Of a DNA stretch of 64,000 nt, positions 47,410 to 56,785 are shown piece by piece. Source of the DNA: Rhizobiales bacterium YIM 77505 (GTDB lineage Bacteria > Pseudomonadota > Alphaproteobacteria > Rhizobiales > Beijerinckiaceae); contig JQNH01000001.1 in assembly GCA_000745135.1 (NCBI GenBank), forward strand, positions 1 to 64,000, given 5' to 3'. The notes below the pieces were generated by a model that ran no database searches, was not told the DNA's origin, and saw only the letters and a list, made by a program, of their open reading frames with translations. Position numbers and translations under genes: made by a program. Positions within the stretch are counted from its first letter, which is position 1. Every line of letters begins with the position of its first letter.

Positions 47410-47595
47410 TGTGCGTTAGATAACGGATTGTTAACGCATTCCGATGCAGGCTTGCTCAAACAAGGATCCGTGCCTCGCCGGCAGGCCTGATCACCCTCGA
47501 CCGGCAAGCGACCCAAGCGGGACGGTCCCGCCCGGATCTCGAGCGTCGCAGGACGGACTGTCGATGCCCCGCGCTGGGCCAAGCGCGGGGCTTTT
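47410..47595 (+). ncRNA. candidate small RNA ending at an intrinsic terminator
   Basis: The plus strand of this 322-bp gap carries a textbook intrinsic terminator at 47566-47595, yet no plus-strand gene lies upstream of it. Between them are further structures, including the inverted repeat GCGGGAC/GTCCCGC at 47517-47531. The 5' end is a guess, set near a TTAGATAAC -10-like element; no -35 was found. An unannotated RNA is the simplest reading, but the hairpin could instead serve the minus-strand gene ending at 47602. Confidence 0.35.
47566..47595 (+). terminator. Rho-independent terminator
   Basis: GCCCCGCGCT pairs perfectly with AGCGCGGGGC around a 6-nt loop and is followed by TTTTCC. The T-run is on the plus strand only. 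The minus-strand gene that ends at 47602 lies immediately beyond it. Confidence 0.75.
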
Positions 47596-47601
47596 CCATC
47601 T

Positions 47602-47982
47602 TCATCCTCCGACCGCCCCGCGCTTGCGACCGAAGCCCGGAATATAGCACTGGCAGGGAGTGCTGAGGGGCAGATAGGCCCCAGTCGGGCAGGACCCGCG
47701 CGAGGTGACGCACACCGATCCAAGACGCGCTCGCCGCCCATAGCCGCCGCCGTAGCCAGGCCCGTAGCCATAGCCCGGCCCATAGTGGCTGCCATACGGG
47801 TCGCGCCAGGGGCGGGGGCCCCCATAGGCGCCTGGGGGCGGCGCGCTCCAGCCGCCTCCACCGTAGTTCGGCTGGATCTGCGGATGGCCCATTTCCGTCG
47901 CCCGGTTCTGGGCCGATGCCGCGCCCGCAGCGCAGACGAGCGCCAGCCATGCGACATGACCCAAGATACGCAAGAAAGGCAT
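47602..47982 (-). CDS. secreted Gly/Tyr-rich protein with four cysteines
   Basis: A 126-residue protein with a signal peptide (LGHVAWLALVCAAGAASAQ). The mature part has a Gly/Tyr/Pro-rich stretch (YGSHYGPGYGYGPGYGG) and then a Cys module, CVTSRGSCPTGAYLPLSTPC followed by QCYIPGFG, found in many small secreted rhizobial proteins of unknown role. The ATG at 47982 follows a strong Shine-Dalgarno GAGGAGGG, which rules out a start 52 codons upstream. Confidence 0.72.
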   Translation of the reverse strand: MPFLRILGHVAWLALVCAAGAASAQNRATEMGHPQIQPNYGGGGWSAPPPGAYGGPRPWRDPYGSHYGPGYGYGPGYGGGYGRRARLGSVCVTSRGSCPTGAYLPLSTPCQCYIPGFGRKRGAVGG

Positions 47983-48223
47983 CGATCCCTCCTCATCGCT
48001 GCAGGCCAGCTTGGGCGCGCAGGCCCTTCCATTCAATCGCCGCGTGAGCCGCGGCGTTCCCGCGGCTTCGCGCCTTGGTCCTCGGCGAGGGAGGCTTGGC
48101 CGTGCCAAGACGTTGACGGACCGGCGTTCTTGCCTCACAGTCGCACGGGTTCGGAAAGAGAATGAGGCTCTCCGGCGGAAAGCGCACGGGGAGCCTTCTT
48201 CGTTGGCCGGCTAGGATGTCGTC

Positions 48224-49486
48224 ATGACCACGCCCAACCGCTCGACCCATATCCGCCTGACCTCCCACCCGGAGCCCGGCGGCGGCACGGCTCGGTTCCC
48301 GATCCGCTGGGGCGCGCCCCATCCCAAGCAGCGCGGCCCGGTGATCGGGTCGACCACCAACCCCGCAGACCGCAACGTCATCGGCGCGCATGGCGGGTCC
48401 TACTCGCTCTACCGGGCGCTCGCCATCACCGCCCGGGCCCTCAACCCGCTCGCCCGCCCCGACCTGCGCAACACCCATCCCACGGCGCAGATCGGCCCTC
48501 ATCCGCAGTGGTGCGATCCGGACAGGATCGTATCGCTCGATCCTTGGGGGCATCTCGTCGGCGAGGCCTTCGCGGAGGAGATCGCAAGCGGCGTCGACAT
48601 CCGGCCGACGATCGCGATCACGAAGGCGCGGCTCAACATGCCTGAGATCCTGGCCGCCATGGGCGCCCGCCGGCTTGCTGCCGATGGCAGCGTGCTGCAC
48701 GGCTCGGGCGACATCTCCGTCACCAAGATCGCGGTCGATCCGGTCTGGTACCTTCCGGGCGTCGCCGCCCGGTTCGGCGTCTCGGAGGGCGAGCTCCGCC
48801 GCACGCTCTTCGAGCAGACGGGAGGCATGTTTCCGGAACTCGTCACCCGGCCCGACATGCAGGTGTTCCTGCCGCCGATCGGCGGGATGACCGTCTATGT
48901 GATCGGCGATGTGGCGGCGCTCGCCGACCCCAAGCGGCGCATCGCCTGCCGGGTCCACGACGAATGCAACGGGTCGGACGTGTTTGGCTCCGACATCTGC
49001 ACCTGCCGCCCCTATCTCGTCCACGGCATCGAGGAATGCGTGAAGGAAGCCCAGAAGGGCGGCGCCGGCGTCATCGTCTACAACCGCAAGGAAGGCCGGG
49101 CGCTCGGCGAAGTCACCAAGTTCCTCGTCTACAATGCCCGCAAGCGCCAGGAGGGCGGCGATCAGGCGGCGACCTATTTCGAGCGCACGGAGTGCGTCGC
49201 CGGCGTCCAGGACGCCCGCTTCCAGCAGCTCATGCCCGACATCCTGCACTGGCTCGGGATCCGCCGCATCGACCGCTTCATGTCGATGTCGAACATGAAG
49301 TACGAGGCGATTACCGGCTCTGGCATCGAGATCGTGGAGCGGGTCCCGATCCCCCCCGAACTCGTGCCGCCGGATGCGAGCGTGGAGATCGAGGCAAAGA
49401 AGGCGGCCGGCTATTACACGCCGGATGGGGCGTTGGATCCGGCGGCACTGGTGCATGTCAAGGGCCGCGATCTCGAACGCTATTAA
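48224..49486 (+). CDS. GTP cyclohydrolase II-like protein, URC1/long form
   Basis: A 420-residue protein: an N-terminal domain of about 230 residues (RFPIRWGAPHPKQRGPVIGSTT, GSGDISVTKIAVDPVWYLPGVA) joined to a GTP cyclohydrolase II domain. The three zinc cysteines are kept with standard spacing (C248, C259, C261, in RVHDECNGSD...CTC), but the usual QEGRGIG is NRKEGRALGE. This long, altered form matches URC1 proteins of an alternative uracil-degradation pathway rather than riboflavin RibA. No URC4/DUF1688 partner is visible in the window. It converges on the transpeptidase gene with a 4-bp overlap. Confidence 0.85.
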   Translation: MTTPNRSTHIRLTSHPEPGGGTARFPIRWGAPHPKQRGPVIGSTTNPADRNVIGAHGGSYSLYRALAITARALNPLARPDLRNTHPTAQIGPHPQWCDPDRIVSLDPWGHLVGEAFAEEIASGVDIRPTIAITKARLNMPEILAAMGARRLAADGSVLHGSGDISVTKIAVDPVWYLPGVAARFGVSEGELRRTLFEQTGGMFPELVTRPDMQVFLPPIGGMTVYVIGDVAALADPKRRIACRVHDECNGSDVFGSDICTCRPYLVHGIEECVKEAQKGGAGVIVYNRKEGRALGEVTKFLVYNARKRQEGGDQAATYFERTECVAGVQDARFQQLMPDILHWLGIRRIDRFMSMSNMKYEAITGSGIEIVERVPIPPELVPPDASVEIEAKKAAGYYTPDGALDPAALVHVKGRDLERY

Positions 49487-50862
49487 GGCGGCGCAGGCCT
49501 CATGGGTCGCGTGACGGATGAGGTAACGAGCGGGTCGCCTGCAGGGATAGATGCGCTCTCCGCGTCGAGCCCGTAGACATCGTCCCGGAAATGCGCCTCG
49601 CCGTCGGGCGTGGCGAATCCGGTGAGATAGACCCAGGCCACAGGGACGGGGCGAACGAGCTTCACGTCCTGGCGATGGCCGGCCGCGATGGCGGCGTCGA
49701 TCGCCGCCTCGTTCCATGGGCCGCCCTCGGACGTTCCCTCGAGCAGCCACGCAACGAAGCTCTTGACGTCCCCCACCCGTACGCAACCGGAAGAGTGGAA
49801 GCGGTCGTTCCGCGCGAACAGCTTTTTGGAGGGGGTGTCGTGCATGTAGACGGCATGCTGGTTCGGCATGTCGATGCGGATCTGACCGAGCGAGTTCGCC
49901 GCTCCCGGATCCTGCCGGAGGGTGTAGCTCGCGGCCCGGTCGGTCGACCAGTCGATCGTCTTCGGGTCGACCTCCTGCCCATGGCCGTCGAAGATGCGGA
50001 TCTTCATCCGGGCGAGATGCTCGGGGTCCTTGCGCATCTGCGGGATGATGTCCTTGCGGACGATCGAGGCTGGCACCGTCCAGTTCGGGTTGAAGTTGAT
50101 CTCGGTGATCCTGGCCATGAGAGTGGGCGAGGCGCGATCCTTCTTGCCGACCACCGCCACATAGCGGCGCAGGACCTCGCCCTTCTCCACCGCTTCCACC
50201 GTCGCCGAGGGGATGTTCACGACGACATACCGCTCTCCGAACGGAAAGCGCGTTCCGGCAAGGCGCTGCGCCGAGGCGGCGAGCTGGCGCGCTCTCGCCG
50301 CCGCCGGCACGTTCATGGCGTCGATGGTCTTCGGCCCGACGAGGCCCGTCTCGGGCAAGCCGTGGCGGGCCTGGAAACGCTTGACGGCGGCGAGAACCGC
50401 TTCGTCGAACACCTCGCCGGGAAGAGCCCTTCGATCGAGATCGCCTTCGGCCGCGAGCCTCTCCTTGAGGCGCATGACGGGCTCGCCGCGGTCGCCGACC
50501 TTGATCGGCGCGCCCTTGGGCAGCACGCCCCAGCCGCCCGCCTCGGCGATGGCGTGGTAGCGCTCCGCGGCGCGCAGCGTGTCGATGAACGTCGCCGGGC
50601 TAAGGGTCGGCCGAACATCCTTCGAGACTGGTGCGAAGGTGAGGGTCGGCTTCTTGACCGCGGTCGCCGCGGTCGCCGGCTGCGGCTGGGGCGCTGGCGC
50701 CTGTTCGGCCCGGTCCGCGGGAAGCGCAAAGGCACCTGCAGGGGGAGGCGAAGGCAGGACCGCGTTCGGCTTTTCGGCGGCGAGCATGGGGCCGCTCAGG
50801 CCCGTGAGGAGAAGGGCCGCCAAGAACCCAGGACGCAACGCCACCATGACACACAACCGCAC
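49483..50862 (-). CDS. L,D-transpeptidase, YcbB/LdtD-like
   Basis: Periplasmic enzyme that makes 3-3 peptidoglycan cross-links or attaches proteins to peptidoglycan. The 459-residue protein has a signal peptide (LAALLLTGLSGPMLAAE), a proline-rich linker, a peptidoglycan-binding helix pair (VFDEAVLAAVKRFQARHGLPETGLVGP, about 151-178), and the YkuD catalytic domain with HDTPSK (H341) and FHSSGCVRV (H356, C360). The insertion region FNPNWTVPASIVRKDIIP is typical of the YcbB branch. Its 3' end overlaps the converging GTP cyclohydrolase gene. Confidence 0.94.
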   Translation of the reverse strand: MRLCVMVALRPGFLAALLLTGLSGPMLAAEKPNAVLPSPPPAGAFALPADRAEQAPAPQPQPATAATAVKKPTLTFAPVSKDVRPTLSPATFIDTLRAAERYHAIAEAGGWGVLPKGAPIKVGDRGEPVMRLKERLAAEGDLDRRALPGEVFDEAVLAAVKRFQARHGLPETGLVGPKTIDAMNVPAAARARQLAASAQRLAGTRFPFGERYVVVNIPSATVEAVEKGEVLRRYVAVVGKKDRASPTLMARITEINFNPNWTVPASIVRKDIIPQMRKDPEHLARMKIRIFDGHGQEVDPKTIDWSTDRAASYTLRQDPGAANSLGQIRIDMPNQHAVYMHDTPSKKLFARNDRFHSSGCVRVGDVKSFVAWLLEGTSEGGPWNEAAIDAAIAAGHRQDVKLVRPVPVAWVYLTGFATPDGEAHFRDDVYGLDAESASIPAGDPLVTSSVTRPMRPAPP

Positions 50863-50927
50863 GCGAACGGCCGCAGCATGGTTGATGGGCGATTAAGAAA
50901 GCGTAGCGCCTTTGATGGACGAAGGGC

Positions 50928-51599
50928 CTATCCCCTCACCACGATCACATGCAGCCGCCGCGGCCCGTGCGCGCCGAGGAGCAGCGTCTGCTCGATGTCG
51001 CCGGAGCGGGAGGGGCCAGTGATGAAGTTGACGGTGCGCGGCATCTGGCCCCTGCCATAAGTGGCGCGGACCTTGCGCAGGGCCTCTTCATAGTCCCCGA
51101 CGAGGTCCTTCGCCGCGACGACCACGATGTGGTTGTCGGGCAGAAAGTTGAGGGTCGAGGGGTTCTCCGGGCCCGAGACCATGACGAGTGTGCCGCTCTC
51201 TGCCACGCCGGCGAAAGCGTGGCTGACCGCGTTGATGTCGCCGCCGTCGCTCCTCCCCCGCGAGACGGCAAGCGCCGTCTCCTCCCAGGGCATGGTCCTC
51301 AGGCGCAGGTCCTCGCCCATGCGGATCGCGGCCGGCAAGTTGTGATTGCGCAGGAAGTCGGCGACCGCCCGGGGCACGTCGGCCGCGGTCTCGACCTCGG
51401 CGACGGTGGCAAGCGCAAGCTCCGCCTCGCGGCGGAAGAGCGCGATGCGCTCATCGCCCTCCACCTGCCCCCGCCCCGGGATCAGCCCTTTCGGGGCGCG
51501 CTCGATCCGATCGGCCACGACCTGGCGGCGCGGCAGTTCGTTCCCGGTCACCCCGAGCGAGCGGCGGATGCTGGCGAACACGTCCTCGCGGGCGCTCAT
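50928..51599 (-). CDS. lutC: lactate utilization protein C (LutC/LldG family)
   Basis: A 223-residue protein of the LutABC L-lactate oxidation complex. It begins MSAREDVFASIRRSLG and has the conserved GVAESGTLVMVSGPENPSTLNFLPDNHIVVV and TGPSRSGDIEQTLLLGAHGPRRLHVI segments. The ATG at 51599 overlaps the lutB stop (ATGA), so the two are coupled. Function in the complex is not fully defined in any species. Confidence 0.93.
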   Translation of the reverse strand: MSAREDVFASIRRSLGVTGNELPRRQVVADRIERAPKGLIPGRGQVEGDERIALFRREAELALATVAEVETAADVPRAVADFLRNHNLPAAIRMGEDLRLRTMPWEETALAVSRGRSDGGDINAVSHAFAGVAESGTLVMVSGPENPSTLNFLPDNHIVVVAAKDLVGDYEEALRKVRATYGRGQMPRTVNFITGPSRSGDIEQTLLLGAHGPRRLHVIVVRG

Positions 51600-53029
51600 C
51601 CCACGCTCCGCCGGCGCTCGCGCCGCCACTGCGCCTGGAAGGTGCCGCCTTGCGGAGCGGGAAAGTCGCGGCCCGCGGTCCAGCCCGACGCCAGGGGCAG
51701 ACGTTGGAAGCGGCCGCGCGATCGGCCTACGAGCGCGAGCGCGCTCACCGCGAACCGCATCGCAAGCGTGTAGAGGGCCGGCCGCCTCGCAAAGAAGCCC
51801 CAGAAGGCGAGGCCCGAGCGCATGGCCGCCGGCGACAGATGCCGCTCGAACTCCCGCTCGCGCCAATGGCGCATCATTTTCGGCAAGGGGATGCGCACCG
51901 GGCAGACGCTCTCGCAGCGGCCGCAGAAGGTGGATGCATTCGGCAAGTGTCCAGCCTTGTCGACGCCAATCAAACTTGGGGTGAGAACCGCTCCCATGGG
52001 GCCTGGATAGACCCACCCGTAAGCATGTCCGCCAACAGCTTGGTATACAGGGCAGTGATTCATACAAGCCCCACAGCGAATACATCTCAACATGTCTTGA
52101 AAATTAGTATTCAGCATCGACGATCGGCCGTTATCGAGGATGATGACGTGATAATTCTCTGGCCCGTCGAGGTCTCCCGGCCGGCGCGGGCCGGTGGAGA
52201 GGGTCGTGTAGACGGACATGTCCTGCCCTGTCGCCGAGCGGGCGAGCACCCGGATGATCTGGCAGACGTCCTCCAGCGTCGGCACGACCTTCTCGATCGA
52301 GGCGAGCACGATATGCGTCTTCGGCAGGATCTGCGTCAGATCCCCGTTGCCCTCGTTCGTGACGATGATTGAGGTGCCGGTCTCGGCGACGAGGAAGTTC
52401 GCCCCCGTGATGCCCACGTCCGCGGCAAGGAAGCGCTCGCGCAGGACGGCGCGCGCCTCGGCCAGGAGCTTCACCGGCTCGGAGAGATCGCGCTTCTCGT
52501 CCAAGCCTTTGTGGACGCGGCGGAAATCCTGCTCCACCTGGGTCGCGTTCACATGCACGGCGGGGGCGATGATGTGGCTCGGCGGCTCGCCGCGCAGCTG
52601 GATGATGTATTCGCCAAGGTCCGTCTCGACCGGTGTGATCCCGGCCGCTTCGAGATGGGCGTTGAGGCCGATCTCCTCGGCGATCATCGACTTGCCCTTG
52701 GTGACGGTGCGCGCCCCGGCCTCCCGGCAGATGGCGAGCACGATGTCGCGCGCCTCCGCGGCCGTGCGGGCGAAATGCACATGCCCGCCTGAGGCCGTCA
52801 CCTTCTCCTCGTAGCGCTCCAGGTAGAGGTCGAGATGGGCGAGGGTGTGGTTCTTGATGTCCCGCGCCTGGTCGCGCAGGGCCTCGAACTCGGGCAGCCT
52901 TGCGGCGGCGGCGACGCGCTTGTCGATGAAGCCGCGCTTCACCTTGGAGAGGGCGACCTGCAGCTCGGCGTCGCCGAGCGCCCGCGCCGCGTTCTTCTTG
53001 AAGTGAGGAGAGGTGGGATGGAGCGTCAT
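51596..53029 (-). CDS. lutB: lactate utilization iron-sulfur protein LutB
   Basis: A 477-residue protein of the LutABC complex for L-lactate oxidation. It begins with HFKKNAARAL, has SMIAEEIGLN and VHVNATQVEQDFR, and carries two ferredoxin-like cluster motifs: C316, C319, C322, C326 (CIRCGACMNHCP) and C369, C372, C376 (CGRCESVCPVRIP). The codons for residues about 293-356, covering the first cluster, are strikingly AT-rich: 44 of 100 bases at 52021-52120 are G or C, against a very GC-rich background. No frameshift accompanies this. The lutA gene normally found upstream is not present. Confidence 0.94.
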   Translation of the reverse strand: MTLHPTSPHFKKNAARALGDAELQVALSKVKRGFIDKRVAAAARLPEFEALRDQARDIKNHTLAHLDLYLERYEEKVTASGGHVHFARTAAEARDIVLAICREAGARTVTKGKSMIAEEIGLNAHLEAAGITPVETDLGEYIIQLRGEPPSHIIAPAVHVNATQVEQDFRRVHKGLDEKRDLSEPVKLLAEARAVLRERFLAADVGITGANFLVAETGTSIIVTNEGNGDLTQILPKTHIVLASIEKVVPTLEDVCQIIRVLARSATGQDMSVYTTLSTGPRRPGDLDGPENYHVIILDNGRSSMLNTNFQDMLRCIRCGACMNHCPVYQAVGGHAYGWVYPGPMGAVLTPSLIGVDKAGHLPNASTFCGRCESVCPVRIPLPKMMRHWREREFERHLSPAAMRSGLAFWGFFARRPALYTLAMRFAVSALALVGRSRGRFQRLPLASGWTAGRDFPAPQGGTFQAQWRRERRRSVG

Positions 53030-53083
53030 GGCCCTGCTCTCTAGCGCGAACGGGGCAGAAGCGCGAGAGCAGTGCGCGCCCGG

Positions 53084-53103
53084 AGGAATGTTCAGGAATG
53101 TTC
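53084..53103. repeat. tandem 10-bp repeat upstream of lutB, possible operator
   Basis: AGGAATGTTC occurs twice in direct succession (53084-53093, 53094-53103), and the second copy runs into GGAATGTTCC, a near-palindrome. One helical turn per copy and a position 55-75 bp upstream of the lutB start suggest a regulator site; the regulator is unknown. Confidence 0.4.
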
Positions 53104-53299
53104 CGGAAGAGGTCGGGAAGGGAGGCTGGAATGGATGGGAACGGCGCGGCGCCGTTTCAGCATTTCAAGAAGAGGCATCCGGCGCTCATGCCGCCGCTGG
53201 CCGGCGACGCGGGGTTCTTCAGGCGGCCGCCGCGCCTCTCCCGTCGCGCGCGGCGGGTGGAGAAGGGAATAAGGACGGGCGCCGCGTCCGCATCAACTG

Positions 53300-53602
53300 T
53301 TATGCTGCGAGCGTGAGACGTTGCATTTCACGGGCGAACTCGAAGCGCAGTTGCTCGGCTTCCTCCTCCGGCAACCACTTGGCCATATTGGGGAACACGG
53401 TCTGCCACATGCGGGCATCGCGTTCGGACCAGGGCATCTTCTCGGCGGACCGCGCCTTCTCCAAAAGAAGCGTGAGGCGACGACGAATGTCCTCGGGATC
53501 GGGCAGAAAGGATTGAGGTGGCGCCTGCATGCGATCCTCGCCGTCGCCGAAAAGGCTGCCCTGCGCCGGACTGTGGCCGAACAGGTCAGTCTGCTCCGTC
53601 AT
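53300..53602 (-). CDS. hypothetical protein downstream of the restriction-modification gene
   Basis: A 100-residue protein: MTEQTDLFGHSPAQGSLFGD, then PDPEDIRRRLTLLLEKARSA and a conserved-looking block MPWSERDARMWQTVFPNMAKWLPEEEAEQLRFEF. I do not know its function. The start at 53602 (alternative 53608) overlaps the 3' end of the upstream gene by 17 bp and is preceded by GGAGGGAG, so it is translated with that gene. It may be a host gene that the restriction module landed beside. Confidence 0.65.
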   Translation of the reverse strand: MTEQTDLFGHSPAQGSLFGDGEDRMQAPPQSFLPDPEDIRRRLTLLLEKARSAEKMPWSERDARMWQTVFPNMAKWLPEEEAEQLRFEFAREMQRLTLAA

Positions 53603-56600
53603 CCGCATCTCCCTCCGAAGGACCGAAACCCAAAGCCTCACGCGTCAGCGTGTGGGCCAACGTAGCCTCAAGCACCGTATCGGCCTGGGCGAGGAGATCA
53701 ATCAGTTCGGCGATGCGAGCTGCGACATCGCGCAAGTCACGCACAAGATTAAAGTCGGCGGGCAGACCGGTCCGGCCTTCGATCCAGCGCGGGAGGACCC
53801 GGTAACCGCTGACCGCGAAGGTCCACACCGCCTGCGGAATCCCGGTGATTCGCCCAGTTCCATCATCGCAGAGCGTTATTTCTCCATCGGCGTATTCGAC
53901 AGGCGCGACGACGCCGCGCGGCTGGGTGACGACGCGGCAGAACTCGGGCCAGCGATAGGCTTCGCCCGGCTGGCGGGCGAAAGTCTCCACCGCCCTGATC
54001 TCGCGGCCGATACGGACGGCCTCCTGAAAGGTCTCATGCTGAGCGGGGAAGGGCACGTGAGGGAACACGTCCTCTAGGTCCTCGGCAAAGCGAAGTGTGT
54101 AGGATGCGGCTGAGAGCAGACAGAGAATGGCGTCGAATACGTCCTCGGCCGTGACCGGCGCGCCATAGGCGGCGCTCAAGCTGGCGATCAGCGCCGGCGA
54201 GAGATTCGAGACATTGCCGCCCTGCCGACGATCGTAGAGCGGGAAGGCGTAGCCGCCGTAACTGCCGCGAAATGCATGGTAATCGGGAAGAAGGCCATGG
54301 CACCACACCGCTGGTCCTGCGCCAGTTCCTGACGGAAGCGCATAAAGGCCGACGTTATTAGAACCCCACACCCGCTGCATGATGGGTCCTGGTCGATTAA
54401 GAAGTGTTAGGTCGTTGAAGAACCAACGTCTGTCTAGCGGCCGATACGAGTAGAACGTCTCCAGCGAAGGATCGTAAGAAGGATCTGCACGTGCTCTTAA
54501 AAGGGGAGGAACTGAATTGCGTAGACGTGATCGCGTCACGCTGACAAACACATTGTCATTCCCGCTCTTCATGCCTGATTTCGAAAAGATGAAAGCTTCC
54601 CGAATGCTCAGCCACTCTCCATTTAGGAATGGTCGGGGTCGCATATCGTCCAGGGCAGCACGTTCAACCACCACGGCGCCCGGTAGTTGTCCGGCATCGG
54701 CTCCGCTGAGGAGCCACTCGAGCTTCGCCCGGCGAGGGAAGAAGCCGTGCATCCAACTGTCGTTGTAGTGGACCTCGGCCAGTTCGCCTTCAGCCTTGCT
54801 GCCGTCCGCGATGGCCAGCGTGATGGCCGTTCCGACCATGATGTTGAACACGCCTTGATCGCCTCGACGCCCGCCCGTTCGCCGCGTCGCACGTCCCCGC
54901 GAAGATCAATGATTTCGATGCGATCGAACCGCTCGCGCATCATCTTGCGAAGTCCGGCGTAGGGCCAGCCGGTCAGGAACTTGCGGTTGCTGATGAAGGC
55001 GACGACGCCGCGCCCCGGCGCATTCTCCGCCTCGAACAATTTCCAGATCGCCCAGCGCCAGAATGCGACTGAGAGTTCGGGAAATGTGTTGAGCTGATTG
55101 CCTTGATCAGCGTTTCGCACCGGAGCCTTGAGGTCGTCCCAGAGTTCATCCATCCAGCGGCCGACAAGGGTTTCGTTCTCGCCTGCTTCTAGTCGGCGAT
55201 AAGGCGGATTGCCGATGATTGCGAGAATCTGCTCGTGTTCCTTGATGTGATTTGCAGCCCGCCGTTCATCTTCAATTCCTTGTGAAACGAAACCAAGAGA
55301 GCCGATCGAAGTAGCGGCACCCGGCTCCGCTAGCGTATCGGCCAGATAAACACCAAGCCTCGGCAGCTCGAGCGGCTCTGATCCGAAGTGACCACGCAAC
55401 GTATGGTGGAGTCGGTAATGTGCGACCGCGTAGGGGCCGATCAGCAGCTCGAAGCCGAACATTCGACCGGCGAGCTTTTGGAGCGCCAATGCCGCCATCC
55501 CCGCTCCGGCTTGGGTTTCCGTTTGAGCCCTCACCCGCTCGGCGATGCCAAGGAGAAAAGTGCCGGTGCCGGCAGCGGGATCGAGAATCGTTACTGTTGG
55601 ATCGGCCAAGCCCTCAGTGCGCTGCAGATTCTGGCGCAACGCTCGATCGAGCGATGCCGTCATATAGCGAACGACCTCAACCGGTGTGTAGTATACTCCA
55701 TAACGCTCGCGCGCTTCAGGGTCGAACGTCTGCAGAAAGTTTTCGTAAAAATAGAGGATCGGGTCGTGACCGTTCCTGACCGCGAGGATTTCCGGCGTGA
55801 AGCTGTTGACGGTGTCGCACATCACGACGAAGCCGATGCCCATATCCTGCACGATCTCGTCTTGGCTGAGCACGCGCAGAGCCGTGCGCATGAGCGGGTG
55901 CTCTTCGGGCATGCGCCGCCACGCGTCCTGGCCGACCGGATCTCCATTTTCCTCGCGAACGAGCAGCAGCCCGAAGGCGAGCGTCTGCGCGAAGGCGCCA
56001 GAGAAGAGCGCGTCGAAATCGGCGGCGGGATAACCGCCCGCTTCCGGATGCGCGTACAGGACATCCCTGAATGTCTGCCGGACGTGCAAGAGCGGGTGGT
56101 TTACGACTCCCGCGGCATGCAGCTCGGCGAGCCGGTCCCGCACGATGCCGCGGACGAGGCGAGCCGAATGCGCCATGAGGGTGGCCAGATGCTCGGCGTC
56201 GCGCGCATTCGGCTCCTGGCCGGCTCCCGCGCAGAGCATTTCGACAAGACGCAAAAAGGGAACCGGATCGTGACCGGCGACCGCGCGGTCGGCGCGCGCA
56301 TCATCCCGATCGGGACGCAGAGCGCTCTCCGGGACTACTGTCGCCGCGCCGCGCTCGTCATCCCGATAGAAGAGGCGAAACTCAGCGAAATTGCAGGTCG
56401 CCCAACATTGCAGCTCCCTGAAGCGCTCGAACTGGCGGCGGTCGTGATCGCGCCAGCGCGCCGGATCGGCCGGCTTGTTGGGCGCTTTCAACTCCACAAA
56501 GGCGCGCGGCGGCGCGCCGTGGCGCACGAGCGCGATGTCCGGCCGCCCGACGCCCGCCCTACGATACTCGGGCGAGACGGTGAGCCGCGGCGCGAGCGGC

Positions 56601-56737
56601 AGGAGCGGAATCAAGCCGTCGAGCAGTTGCTGAAAAGCTGGGGCGAGCGCCGTCTCCGGAACATCCGGGTCTGCCCTTCGGAGTTCTCGAATGCGACGTG
56701 CATAAGCTTGTAACAGGGGGATGGCGGGCTCGGTCAT
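53586..56737 (-). pseudogene. single-polypeptide restriction-modification enzyme (type IIG/ISP-like) with a 1-bp frameshift
   Basis: The 5' part (56737 to about 54855) encodes an Mrr-like nuclease domain (GRPDIALVRHG...AFVELKAPNKP, a PD-ExK pattern), a helical region, and an adenine methyltransferase (VYYTPVEVVRYM, ILDPAAGTGTFLLG, IIGNPPYRRLEAG). The 3' part (from about 54855 to 53586) resumes in another frame at VFNIMVGTAITLAIADG and encodes the target-recognition region (FYSYRPLDRRWFFND). The frames join if one base is restored after ...RAGVEA, near 54855, giving the expected EADQGVFNI. No helicase domain is seen. Parts of the 3' half are lower in GC than neighbours, which suggests transfer. 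A sequencing error is possible. Confidence 0.85.
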
Positions 56738-56785
56738 TGCGTATCGTAGCTATCTCCAAGGCAACGTTCGTCACTCTGCCAGAAA

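Noticed and set aside
53041-53299. Short plus-strand frames between lutB and the gene at 53300
   Set aside because: They overlap each other, are Arg-rich and lack ribosome sites or family resemblance.
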